NCBI GenBank assembly: GCA_045591315.1
Contig: JAZNSN010000074.1
Span: 22,713 to 86,712 of the forward strand
Reading direction: 5' to 3'
From: HGM04593 sp045591315
GTDB lineage: Bacteria; Bacteroidota; Bacteroidia; Bacteroidales; Bacteroidaceae
Length of the DNA stretch: 64,000 nt
Position numbers and translations under genes: made by a program. This document shows, one piece after another, positions 1 to 8,057 of the stretch. The notes beneath the pieces are model-generated. The model was not told the origin of the DNA and did not search any database. It saw only the letters and a list, made by a program, of their open reading frames with translations. Position 1 is the first letter of the stretch, and every line of letters starts with the position of its first letter.

Positions 1-1
1 A

Positions 2-865
2 GCCGGACTCGGCGGAAGCAATATAACAGTGATAGAGAATGACATAACACTTGCAATGCACAATCCGGCACTGCTCATAAATGTCAGCGACAAGACAATG
101 AACTTGAACTACATGTCATATATGAATGACAGCAAATTGGCCGGAGCCGCATTCAGCAAATCCTTCGGAGAACGCTCTACAGGTGCAATATCAGTACGCT
201 ATGTAGATTACGGCGACTTCGAGGGGTACACCGAAGACAACGTATATACAGGTTCATTCAGCGCAAAGGATATCGATATGGCTGTAACATACAGTTATTT
301 GCTGAGCAACCATTGGAGCGGAGGTGTCAGCGGTCGTTTCATCTACTCAAAATATGAGACCCTCAGCGCCATTGCACTAGGCGTTGATCTCGGAATAAAC
401 TACTATAACCCGGACAAAGAGTTTTCGGCATCTTTCGTGCTGAAGAACCTTGGAGCACAAGTAAAGGCATTCGAAGATAAGAACGAAAAGCTGCCTATAG
501 ATGTTCAGATTGGTATAAGCAAGAAACTTCCTCATGCCCCAATACGCATCTCACTGACACTGACAAACCTGCACAAGTGGGGAAAAGACGATTTCTACAA
601 TGCCGACGGCAGCGAAGACAGTACAAGCGACATACTGCTAAAGCACATTGTAATTGGCGCTGACGCACTTTTAGGGAAGAACTTCTATGCTTCTCTAGGA
701 TATAACTTCCGTATGAGCAAGGAACTCTCCGCGGGCGACAGCAAATGGGACGGACTAAGCTTTGGAGCTGGCTTGAATATTAATAAGGTAAAATTCGGTG
801 CCTCCTACAGCAAGCTGCATGTATCATCTTCGTCATTCCTTTTCAACCTCTCATATTCACTTTGA
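2..865 (+). CDS. porQ: Type IX secretion system protein PorQ (5' partial)
   Basis: The reading frame is open from the first bases of the window, so the start codon and signal peptide lie upstream. About 287 C-terminal residues are visible. They begin with a glycine-rich segment followed by an asparagine/proline motif (AMHNPALL), as in PorQ and other PorP/FadL-like outer-membrane barrels. The rest is alternating amphipathic beta strands ending in an aromatic strand (FNLSYSL), typical of a barrel C-terminus. PorQ is an outer-membrane accessory of T9SS, which exports surface proteins carrying C-terminal sorting signals. Placing porQ just before cmk is, to my knowledge, common in Bacteroidales. 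The family call rests on motif resemblance and context. Confidence 0.8.
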   Translation, partial: AGLGGSNITVIENDITLAMHNPALLINVSDKTMNLNYMSYMNDSKLAGAAFSKSFGERSTGAISVRYVDYGDFEGYTEDNVYTGSFSAKDIDMAVTYSYLLSNHWSGGVSGRFIYSKYETLSAIALGVDLGINYYNPDKEFSASFVLKNLGAQVKAFEDKNEKLPIDVQIGISKKLPHAPIRISLTLTNLHKWGKDDFYNADGSEDSTSDILLKHIVIGADALLGKNFYASLGYNFRMSKELSAGDSKWDGLSFGAGLNINKVKFGASYSKLHVSSSSFLFNLSYSL

Positions 866-887
866 ACAATTCAAGACAAACTATAAA

Positions 888-1580
888 ATGAAAAAGATAA
901 CAATAGCTATAGACGGCTTCTCTTCTTGCGGAAAAAGCACAATGGCAAAAGCTCTTGCCCGAAATATCGGATACCTCTATTTCGACAGCGGCGCGATGTA
1001 CAGAGCCGTAGCACTCTATTGTATGCAGAACGGGCTCATTAAGAGCGATACGGTTGACACAATTGCATTGCGCGAAAAAATCAATCAGATACATATCACG
1101 TTCGAGGCCGACCAGAACACAAAGAACTCCATAACGTTCCTTAATGGAGTTAATGTAGAACACGAAATCCGCACGATAGAGGTTTCACAACTTGTAAGCA
1201 AAGTCGCTGCACTCGACTTCGTACGAAGCGAAATGGTTAACCAACAGCGCGAAATGGGCAAATCGAAAGGCATAGTCATGGACGGGCGTGACATTGGCAC
1301 AACCGTATTCCCTGATGCCGAGATGAAAATTTTTGTTACAGCTTCGGCTGAGGTACGCGCAAAGAGACGTTATGACGAACTTTCCGCACGCGGAGACAAC
1401 CCCGACTATAACGAAATACTTGAGAATGTACAGCAGCGCGACCATCTGGACCAGACACGCGAAATCAGCCCACTGAAACAGGCCGAAGATGCCTTGCTTC
1501 TTGACAATAGCGAAATGACACGTGAGGAGCAAATGGAATGGCTTATAGATGTTTATAAGAAAATTGCCTCAGAATGCTGA
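888..1580 (+). CDS. cmk: (d)CMP kinase
   Basis: Cytidylate kinase phosphorylates CMP and dCMP with ATP in pyrimidine nucleotide recycling. The protein starts MKKITIAIDGFSSCGKST, with the P-loop GFSSCGKS near residues 9-16. The nucleotide-binding segment DSGAMYRA and the later DGRDIGTTVFPDA motif, both characteristic of Cmk, are present. Its 230 residues match the usual length. The ATG at 888 was chosen over an in-frame upstream start at 798, because the extra 30 residues overlap porQ and the P-loop protein begins naturally at 888. It lies 22 bp after porQ and overlaps ispH by 7 bp, so the three genes are probably cotranscribed. Confidence 0.97.
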   Translation: MKKITIAIDGFSSCGKSTMAKALARNIGYLYFDSGAMYRAVALYCMQNGLIKSDTVDTIALREKINQIHITFEADQNTKNSITFLNGVNVEHEIRTIEVSQLVSKVAALDFVRSEMVNQQREMGKSKGIVMDGRDIGTTVFPDAEMKIFVTASAEVRAKRRYDELSARGDNPDYNEILENVQQRDHLDQTREISPLKQAEDALLLDNSEMTREEQMEWLIDVYKKIASEC

Positions 1581-2446
1581 ACATAGAGATTGACGAGCAC
1601 TCAGGGTTCTGTTTTGGCGTAACCACTGCAATAAAGAAAGCCGAAGAAGAACTGCAGAATGGCGGTACTCTGTACTGCTTAGGTGACATCGTGCATAATA
1701 GCATAGAATGTGACAGATTGAAACGTATGGGACTTGTCACCATCGACCATGCCACATACCGCAATCTGCACAATGCCAAAGTACTTCTAAGAGCACACGG
1801 AGAGCCACCCGAAACATACGAAATTGCAAAGACGAACAACCTCGAACTGATCGACGCCACATGCCCTGTAGTACTGAAACTGCAACAACGCATAAAGAAG
1901 AAATGGCTTGAAACATGCAACGAGGAACGGCAGATAATAATACATGGACAGGCAGGCCATGCCGAGGTACTAGGCCTTGTCGGGCAGACACACGGTGAGG
2001 CAATTGTCATCGAAGACACAACACAGCTCAGCCGTATTGCAAAAGACAAGGACACGTATATATATTCCCAGACGACCAAATCGCTTGAAGGCTACAGGAG
2101 CATTGTGAAATCCATTAAGGAATCCATATCAAATGAGAAACGATGCGAGTCATTCAATACCGTATGCGGTCAGGTTGCAAACCGCATGAATGGAATCGGC
2201 GAGTTTGCTAAATCGCACGACCTTGTATTCTTCGTATGCGGCAAGAAAAGTTCCAACGGCAAGATACTCTACAACGAGTGCAAGAGAGTAAACCCCTCCT
2301 CGTTCCAGATTGAAGGACCGGAAGACATCGACTTCGCCTTGACCGGAAGTGCAAAGTCAATCGGTATATGCGGAGCCACTTCTACTCCGAAATGGCTGAT
2401 GGAGAACTGCAAACAGGCTATAATTAACTATCATAACAATAAATGA
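1574..2446 (+). CDS. ispH: 4-hydroxy-3-methylbut-2-enyl diphosphate reductase
   Basis: IspH (LytB) is the last enzyme of the MEP isoprenoid pathway. It reduces HMBPP to IPP and DMAPP using a [4Fe-4S] cluster. The conserved cluster cysteines are visible in HSGFCFGVT near the N-terminus, in DATCPVV near residue 96, and in the C-terminal part (CGATSTP). Length (290 aa) is normal. The ATG overlaps the end of cmk by 7 bp, and the stop is one base before the pfkA start, so translational coupling is likely. The GC content is like its neighbours and there is no sign of damage. Confidence 0.97.
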   Translation: MLNIEIDEHSGFCFGVTTAIKKAEEELQNGGTLYCLGDIVHNSIECDRLKRMGLVTIDHATYRNLHNAKVLLRAHGEPPETYEIAKTNNLELIDATCPVVLKLQQRIKKKWLETCNEERQIIIHGQAGHAEVLGLVGQTHGEAIVIEDTTQLSRIAKDKDTYIYSQTTKSLEGYRSIVKSIKESISNEKRCESFNTVCGQVANRMNGIGEFAKSHDLVFFVCGKKSSNGKILYNECKRVNPSSFQIEGPEDIDFALTGSAKSIGICGATSTPKWLMENCKQAIINYHNNK

Positions 2447-2447
2447 G

Positions 2448-3434
2448 ATGAAAAACAAGATTCAATGTGTAGGCATCCTCACATCAGGAGGCGATGCCCC
2501 TGGAATGAACGCAGCAATCCGTGCTGTCACACGTGCATGCATCTACCACGGGATAACAGTAAAGGCCATATATCGCGGATATAAAGGCCTCATCACCGGC
2601 GAGATTCAAGAGTTCAAGACCGAGAATGTAAGTAATATCATACAACGTGGCGGAACAATCCTCAAGACAAGCCGTTGCGATGAGTTCAAGACAGAAGAGG
2701 GCCGTGCAAAGGCATACGAAACTCTGCAGAAAGAGGGTATCAATGCACTTGTTGTCATTGGAGGTGACGGTTCTATTACCGGAGCATACTACCTCGCACG
2801 CGATTTTGACATTCCATGCATTGCATTGCCTGGAACAATAGACAACGACCTCTACGGAACTGACACCACAATCGGATACGACACCGCTTTGAACACAATT
2901 ATGGAGTGTGTCGATAAGATACGTGATACAGCATCGTCTCATGAACGTCTTTTCATCGTTGAAGTAATGGGCCGCGATGCAGGTTTCCTTGCACTCAACG
3001 GCACAATCGCAACAGGAGCCGAGGCATGCGTGCTGCCGGAGATTGACCCTGAGTTTGAGCGCATCAACCAGTTCATCGCAAACGGACTGCGCCGTACAAA
3101 GAGCAGCAGTATAGTTCTCTTTGCCGAAGGCCGCGAGAAAGACTACAACATCATGGAGGTTGCCGAAGGAATGCGTCAGCGTTTCCCGGAACTCGACGTG
3201 CGCGTATCAATTCTCGGATACCTGCAGCGTGGCGGCAGCCCTACTGCAAATGACCGTATTCTGGCAAGCCGCCTTGGCGTGGCAGCCATAGACGCCCTGC
3301 TCGAAGGACAGCGTAATGTAATGATTGGCTTGAGAAACAACGAAATCGTATATATTCCTTTCACAAAAGCTATCAAGGACGACAAGCCAATTGACAAGGA
3401 AACAGTCCGTGCTCAGGAGATTCTTGCATCTTAA
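2448..3434 (+). CDS. pfkA: ATP-dependent 6-phosphofructokinase
   Basis: Phosphofructokinase converts fructose-6-phosphate to fructose-1,6-bisphosphate in glycolysis. The glycine-rich ATP site GGDAPGMNAAIR lies near residues 14-25, GGDGS near 103-107, and the catalytic PGTIDNDL motif, containing the TxDxD core, near 125-132. The protein has 328 residues, as in bacterial PfkA (group A, ATP type). It begins one base after the ispH stop and is the last gene of the porQ-cmk-ispH-pfkA run. It is followed by a perfect inverted repeat that serves as terminator. Confidence 0.97.
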   Translation: MKNKIQCVGILTSGGDAPGMNAAIRAVTRACIYHGITVKAIYRGYKGLITGEIQEFKTENVSNIIQRGGTILKTSRCDEFKTEEGRAKAYETLQKEGINALVVIGGDGSITGAYYLARDFDIPCIALPGTIDNDLYGTDTTIGYDTALNTIMECVDKIRDTASSHERLFIVEVMGRDAGFLALNGTIATGAEACVLPEIDPEFERINQFIANGLRRTKSSSIVLFAEGREKDYNIMEVAEGMRQRFPELDVRVSILGYLQRGGSPTANDRILASRLGVAAIDALLEGQRNVMIGLRNNEIVYIPFTKAIKDDKPIDKETVRAQEILAS

Positions 3435-3443
3435 TAAAGAACA

Positions 3444-3496
3444 CGTATTAATCAAATAGCAGTGAAAAATGATTTCACTGCTATTTGATTAATACG
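3444..3496. terminator. Bidirectional terminator, 24-bp arms
   Basis: The arms 3444-3467 and 3473-3496 are exact reverse complements with a 5-base loop. The hairpin lies between the convergent pfkA and cyclo-ligase genes. Its right arm includes the last five codons and stop of the cyclo-ligase gene. Confidence 0.85.
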
Positions 3497-4014
3497 CAAT
3501 CCATAACAATATCGTGTTTCTCACAGGGAAGGTCATCAACCAGCTGCGGAGGATAGCAGACACCAATCTTCAGTGCCCTGAAATCGGGATGCGACATATA
3601 CTTGTCATAGAAGCCTTTTCCACGCCCCATACGCTTTCCCGAAAGCGTAAAAGCGACTCCGGGAACTACAATGGCATCAATCTCTCCAGGCTCTATACAA
3701 AGCGCACCCTGCGGTTCCATTATTCCAAATGCACCCCGTTTCATTTCTCCCACGCAATAGAACCTCATTACATCTCCCTCGATACGGGGAAGAGCTACCA
3801 GACGGTTTTTTGCCAGTTCCTCGACAAGAGACCATATTTGGGGCTCGTCAGGCAACGGAGAAAAGAGAGCAACGACACGTGCACCGCAAACCGAAAGATG
3901 TAACTTTATACTCCTGCACAAAGACTCCGAGCAAACCGTTTTCTCTTCCTGCGTCATTGCAGCAACCCTTTCACGTACCGACCGACGCATTTCTTTCTTG
4001 CCAATACTGCTCAT
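3481..4014 (-). CDS. 5-formyltetrahydrofolate cyclo-ligase family protein
   Basis: This enzyme (YgfA/MTHFS family) converts 5-formyl-THF to 5,10-methenyl-THF with ATP, salvaging folate. The diagnostic C-terminal motif GRGKGFYDKY is present near residues 129-138, after a PGVAF segment. The basic N-terminus (KKEMRRSVRERV) is typical. Length (177 aa) is normal. The ATG at 4014 overlaps the meaB stop as ATGA, so translation is probably coupled to meaB. The last codons lie within the terminator hairpin shared with pfkA. A folate link with fhs at 35.6 kb is metabolic only, as the two are not neighbours. Confidence 0.93.
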   Translation of the reverse strand: MSSIGKKEMRRSVRERVAAMTQEEKTVCSESLCRSIKLHLSVCGARVVALFSPLPDEPQIWSLVEELAKNRLVALPRIEGDVMRFYCVGEMKRGAFGIMEPQGALCIEPGEIDAIVVPGVAFTLSGKRMGRGKGFYDKYMSHPDFRALKIGVCYPPQLVDDLPCEKHDIVMDCVLIK

Positions 4015-5111
4015 GTTTTCTTATTGTCATAACTATCAAGAACAGCTCCTGCAGCTGCGAACGAAGTCATCTTCCCGGCATAGGCCAGCTGTTCATACTT
4101 AGACAAGAGTTCTTCCATGCCCGGAGCATTATAGAAACGGCTTTTAAGGCTCTCCTCTATAGTCTCGTACATCCAATACTTGAGCTGACTGTTGCGCCGT
4201 TCATCAAAAGCTCCATTCGACCTTACTGTATCGATATACCCCATGACCATATCCCAGACCTCCTTTATGCCAATATCGTAGAATCCCGAATAGGTAAGCA
4301 CTTGCGGACGTAACCCGCTGGCCGGCATTGGAAAAAGCTGCAACGCATTACGATAATGCACAGCTGCACGTCGTGCCGCATCGGCATTTTCTCCGTCGGC
4401 CTTGTTTATGACAATTCCGTCGGCCATTTCCATTATACCGCGCTTGATACCTTGCAATTCATCACCGGCACCTGCAATCTGTATCAGAAGGAAGAAATCG
4501 ACCATAGAATATACAGCCGTCTCGCTCTGCCCTACTCCCACAGTCTCGACAAAGACTTTGTCGTACCCGGCAGCCTCGCAAAGCACGATTGTCTCACGCG
4601 TCTTGCGCGCCACACCACCCAGCGAGCCGGCCGAAGCACTTGGCCGGATAAATGCCGAAGGATGCAATGAGAGACGTTCCATACGTGTCTTGTCGCCCAA
4701 TATGCTTCCTTTACTTCTCTCGCTGCTAGGGTCAACAGCCAATACAGCCAGCTTGCCGCCATATTCATTGAGCAGGTGCATACCGAAAGCGTCTATAGAG
4801 GTGCTCTTTCCTGCGCCGGGAACACCGGTTATGCCAATTCTGACCGACTTGCCCGAATAAGGCAGACAACGTTCAACCACCTCCTGAGCAATAGACTGAT
4901 GCTCAGGCAAAAGGCTCTCGACAAGAGTTACTGCACGGCTGAGCACAGTCACATCGCCACGCAATATACCCTCTACGTAATCATTGACCGAGAGTTCTGC
5001 AGCCCTCTTGCGCCTCATCGTAGAGAGATAAGGGTTTACCGAACCCATAGCCTCTACACCGTCATTAACTTTAAGGCCTTTATATGCCTTGTCATTTTCG
5101 GGATGTTCCAT
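4011..5111 (-). CDS. meaB: Methylmalonyl-CoA mutase-associated GTPase MeaB
   Basis: MeaB/ArgK is a G3E-family GTPase that loads and protects the B12 cofactor of methylmalonyl-CoA mutase, used in Bacteroidales for propionate formation from succinate. The Walker A GVPGAGKST lies at residues 96-104, followed by LAVDPSS with the Walker B aspartate, the VGVGQSE segment, and NKADGEN in the guanine-specificity region (NKxD). Length (366 aa) is slightly above the usual 320-340 owing to an N-terminal extension with KRxAELSVNDYVEGIL. No mutase subunit gene is in the window. It is the first gene of a two-gene operon with the cyclo-ligase. Confidence 0.94.
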   Translation of the reverse strand: MEHPENDKAYKGLKVNDGVEAMGSVNPYLSTMRRKRAAELSVNDYVEGILRGDVTVLSRAVTLVESLLPEHQSIAQEVVERCLPYSGKSVRIGITGVPGAGKSTSIDAFGMHLLNEYGGKLAVLAVDPSSERSKGSILGDKTRMERLSLHPSAFIRPSASAGSLGGVARKTRETIVLCEAAGYDKVFVETVGVGQSETAVYSMVDFFLLIQIAGAGDELQGIKRGIMEMADGIVINKADGENADAARRAAVHYRNALQLFPMPASGLRPQVLTYSGFYDIGIKEVWDMVMGYIDTVRSNGAFDERRNSQLKYWMYETIEESLKSRFYNAPGMEELLSKYEQLAYAGKMTSFAAAGAVLDSYDNKKT

Positions 5112-5131
5112 AATCTTATATCTAAGATATG

Positions 5132-5139
5132 CGAAGATA
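5132..5139 (-). promoter_or_regulatory. -7 promoter element for meaB
   Basis: On the minus strand this reads TATCTTCG, a TAnnTTYG box of the Bacteroidota sigma factor, 20 bp upstream of the meaB ATG. A TTG lies about 22 bp further upstream in the repeated CAAGCTTG segment. Confidence 0.55.
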
Positions 5140-5183
5140 ATAACAAACGAGCGAGAAATATCAAGCTTGCTTGAATATTTTTC
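5132..5183 (-). repeat. Dispersed promoter-bearing repeat, copy 1
   Basis: About 50 bp closely match 54791-54842, with a single-base length difference. The two copies share the exact segment ATCAAGCTTGCTTGAATATT (plus strand) and the block AACAAACG next to the -7 box. In both places the element sits just upstream of a minus-strand gene (meaB, lptD). Confidence 0.65.
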
Positions 5184-5370
5184 AAAGCGAGTGCAGTATC
5201 AGCTACACTAAAAGTGAAGTAATAACAAACAAGCAATGTTGTGCAAGCGAGATTCTCAATTAAGCGAACATAACACAAACTTGTTTGATGTTATACAGCG
5301 AGCGAATAAGAATTCAACGGAGTTAATGGGTGAAATATGAATATGACAAGTAATTTTTAATCACAGTATA
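5184..5370. other. Intergenic region with degenerate repeats
   Basis: This is the remainder of the 313-bp gap between meaB and pepD. From about 5219 a second, degenerate form of the repeat core appears (AATAACAAACAAGC followed by TGCAAGC). Other CAAGC and GCGAG words are scattered through the stretch. No convincing ORF or structured RNA was seen. Confidence 0.4.
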
Positions 5371-5373
5371 AAA

Positions 5374-5405
5374 ATATGGGGCATAGACTCGCCTATGCCC
5401 CATAT
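5374..5405 (-). terminator. pepD terminator
   Basis: The 13-bp arms 5374-5386 and 5393-5405 (ATATGGGGCATAG and its complement) enclose a 6-base loop. On the minus strand a short T-run follows. It lies about 20 bp after the pepD stop. Confidence 0.8.
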
Positions 5406-5424
5406 ATCGTATTATATATCTCTA

Positions 5425-6879
5425 TTAAAGAACTCCGTTCACTACAAGAGCCTTGACCAAAGAATAGAATTTCTCTACTGTAGGAATCTCGACACGTTCT
5501 GTCGGAGAGTGAGGAGACATTAATGTCGGGCCAAACGACACCATATCCATCTTAGGATAGTTGGTTGATATTATACCGCACTCAAGACCAGCGTGGATTA
5601 CACGTACATCAGGTTCCTTGCCGAACATATCGGTATAAGCCTTCTTCAATGCTGCGAGAAGAGGTGAATTCACATTGGGCTGCCAACCGCTATAACCGCC
5701 GCTGAGCTCTACCTTCATGCCGGCCATTGCAAAACAGCTCGACAACTGCAATGCAAGATACTCCTTCATTGTATCGCATGAGCTACGCGCAAGAATATTG
5801 ATTTCGGCCTTTCCCTCACCGATGCGTACTATAGAGAGATTGCTTGACGTCTCTACTGTATCGGGAATAGTAGGAATGAAACGGAGGACACCGTCATGAC
5901 ATGCAAGTACCACGTCAACAAGATTTTCCTGAATTTCCTCAGGAACTACAGTATCAGGCATTTCTGTCTCTGTAACAGCAAGTGTTATTCCCTCCTCTAT
6001 CGTAGCATACTCGCTGTTATAGAGAGCCTCATACTTTGCTGCAATAGCCTTAAGCTCCTCAAGGCCTTCTTCGGGAAGAGTGAGGACAACCTCACAGCTT
6101 GCAGGGATAGCATTACGCATGTTTCCGCCGTTCCAGCTGGCAAGCACTACACCGCACTCGTCCATAGCCTCGCGCATGAAACGTGCCATTAGCTTGTTGG
6201 TATTGCCGCGTCCTGCGTTGATTTCAAGACCAGAGTGACCTCCACGAAGACCCTTCAACTGCACCTTGACAGCAACCTCGTCATCACTCTCTTCCTCCAT
6301 GAACTCCATAGATGCAGAAATGTCGAGACCCCCGGCACAACCGATATACATCACACCCTCTTCTTCTGAGTCGAGGTTAAGAAGCAGCTCACCTTCGAGT
6401 TCGCCTCCCTTAAGGCCGAATGCACCGAACATACCGGTCTCCTCATCAGCTGTAATAAGAGCCTCTAACGGACCATGCTGCAATGAACTGTCCTCCATTA
6501 TTGCCATAATAGCAGCAACACCAAGACCATTGTCGGCACCGAGTGTCGTGTTGTCGGCATAGAGCCAATCGCCCTTCACTACTGTTGTGATAGGATCGTT
6601 GATGAAATCATGCTTGCTATCAGGAGTCTTCTGAGGAACCATATCCATGTGAGCCTGCAGGATTATTCCCTTACGCCCCTCAAGGCCTGGAGTAGCAGGC
6701 TTGCGCATGATAATGTTTCCTGCCTCATCCTGCCATGTCTGCACGTTTATGCTTTTGCCGAAGTCAAGAAGGAACTTCTGGATTTTCTCAAGGTGTCCCG
6801 ATGGACGTGGAACCTGTGTAAGAGCCTCGAAATGCTTCCACACCTCGCGAGGCTGAAGATCTTTGATTGTAATTGCCAT
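5425..6879 (-). CDS. pepD: Aminoacyl-histidine dipeptidase (M20C)
   Basis: PepD is a di-zinc cytosolic exopeptidase of family M20C that cleaves Xaa-His and other dipeptides. The metal-binding HMD of QAHMDMV is at residues 77-79. The bridging aspartate is in LGADNGLG near 116, and the catalytic glutamate pair is in DEETGMFGA near 146-147. The C-terminal SPHSPTERVEI motif, near residue 460, carries the last ligand. The length of 484 residues is normal. It starts 17 bp after the flippase-like gene stop on the same strand, suggesting one transcript. A terminator hairpin follows. Confidence 0.95.
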   Translation of the reverse strand: MAITIKDLQPREVWKHFEALTQVPRPSGHLEKIQKFLLDFGKSINVQTWQDEAGNIIMRKPATPGLEGRKGIILQAHMDMVPQKTPDSKHDFINDPITTVVKGDWLYADNTTLGADNGLGVAAIMAIMEDSSLQHGPLEALITADEETGMFGAFGLKGGELEGELLLNLDSEEEGVMYIGCAGGLDISASMEFMEEESDDEVAVKVQLKGLRGGHSGLEINAGRGNTNKLMARFMREAMDECGVVLASWNGGNMRNAIPASCEVVLTLPEEGLEELKAIAAKYEALYNSEYATIEEGITLAVTETEMPDTVVPEEIQENLVDVVLACHDGVLRFIPTIPDTVETSSNLSIVRIGEGKAEINILARSSCDTMKEYLALQLSSCFAMAGMKVELSGGYSGWQPNVNSPLLAALKKAYTDMFGKEPDVRVIHAGLECGIISTNYPKMDMVSFGPTLMSPHSPTERVEIPTVEKFYSLVKALVVNGVL

Positions 6880-6896
6880 AATTATAAGTTTTTATA

Positions 6897-7934
6897 TTAT
6901 TTGTCAAAACGCTTTTCAAATTGAAGCATCAGCAAGGCATATATGCCAAGCAATGCAACCAATAGAGTCTGCGTGCTATGTACTATCAACGCAAAAGCCT
7001 CTGCATCGGTTGAGCTTACACCGTACAAAAGCATTATGCTTATTATCGCGAAATGCCATGGGCCTGCACCGTTTGGGGTAGGAACGACCACGGCAATGCT
7101 TCCTGCCACGAAGAGCAACAGGCCTGCAAATACAGAAAGGCCGCTGCTGAACGGGAAACAGAAGAAACATAGATAGAACTGCATGAAATAGCAGAACCAG
7201 ATGCCTACTGTCTCCACAACAAAGAGCCACCCGTTATCCATTTTCTTCAAAGATAGCAAACCTTCGGCAAACTGCGCAATGAACGACCTTATTTTTTTCC
7301 AGAAGTTCATCTTCCTTACAACGAAGAACAGCATCACAAGAAATGCTAGTACCGAAAGGAGAATTATCAGCCAGCCGCCCATTGAGGCCAGCATTCCGCT
7401 GTCAGCTGTCACGAAACCGGCTTGATTGAGGTAGCTGCAGAAGACAGGCCACTGTAAAGTTACGGCAGTAACAGTTATAAGCACAACCATCACTGTATCG
7501 ATAAGGCGCTCGGATACAAGAGTTCCCAAAGATTGGGCAAAATGAACCCTTTCGTATTGTTCAAGAACGACGCAGCGCGAAACCTCTCCTATACGTGGAA
7601 CAACCAGGTTTGCAGCATAGGCAATGAACACAGAATAGACACACACCTTGCCCGACGGGGCATATCCCAACGGGGCAAGGGTAAGTCTCCAGCGCCAGCC
7701 TCTGAGTACATGGCTCATAATACCGAACAATGTTGACAACATAAACCACGTCAGGTCCATTTGGAAAAGGTCGTTCCAAAGGCGTGAGAAATCAAAATCG
7801 GCATATATCATATACAGAATCAGCACGCCCAGCATAAGCGGAAGCAATGTTTTTAATGTCTTGCCGAAAATCTTTTTCACAACTTTAGGACTATTTTTAA
7901 TACTTTTATTTACCTTTGCATCATTAGGGGCCAC
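6897..7934 (-). CDS. Flippase-like membrane protein (YbhN/UPF0104, LPG synthase TM family)
   Basis: This 345-aa integral membrane protein begins with a lysine-rich cytosolic segment. It shows about eight hydrophobic helices, starting near residue 29 (LLPLMLGVLILYMIY). The PRIGEVSR motif near residue 115, the SLGTLVSERLID segment and a late PTPNGAGPWHFA motif are hallmarks of the lysylphosphatidylglycerol synthase transmembrane family. In MprF this domain translocates lipids. Stand-alone members have no firmly known substrate, so only a lipid or glycolipid transport role can be inferred. It is first in a likely operon with pepD and divergent from rsmA. Confidence 0.9.
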   Translation of the reverse strand: MAPNDAKVNKSIKNSPKVVKKIFGKTLKTLLPLMLGVLILYMIYADFDFSRLWNDLFQMDLTWFMLSTLFGIMSHVLRGWRWRLTLAPLGYAPSGKVCVYSVFIAYAANLVVPRIGEVSRCVVLEQYERVHFAQSLGTLVSERLIDTVMVVLITVTAVTLQWPVFCSYLNQAGFVTADSGMLASMGGWLIILLSVLAFLVMLFFVVRKMNFWKKIRSFIAQFAEGLLSLKKMDNGWLFVVETVGIWFCYFMQFYLCFFCFPFSSGLSVFAGLLLFVAGSIAVVVPTPNGAGPWHFAIISIMLLYGVSSTDAEAFALIVHSTQTLLVALLGIYALLMLQFEKRFDK

Positions 7935-7988
7935 CTAGCACCGCATCCCGATTGTTTGAACTGCATAACCCGACACGGCTTTATGTTG

Positions 7989-7996
7989 CAAAGATA
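7989..7996 (-). promoter_or_regulatory. -7 promoter element for flippase-pepD
   Basis: The minus strand reads TATCTTTG followed by C, an exact TAnnTTTG box, 54 bp upstream of the gene start. No well-spaced -33 TTTG was found. The 123-bp divergent gap with rsmA also holds an AT-rich stretch but no ORF. Confidence 0.5.
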
Positions 7997-8057
7997 ACAA
8001 TATATTAAAGAAACCTTGTTTTTTTTCAAATAATTAAACAAAAAAGGCACAGTGACG

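Noticed and set aside
798..887. Longer cmk start inside porQ
   Set aside because: The extra 30 residues are the porQ 3' end in another frame. The P-loop protein starts at 888.
4356..4860. Overlapping plus-strand ORFs opposite meaB
   Set aside because: They are antisense shadows of a clear MeaB coding sequence with GTPase motifs.
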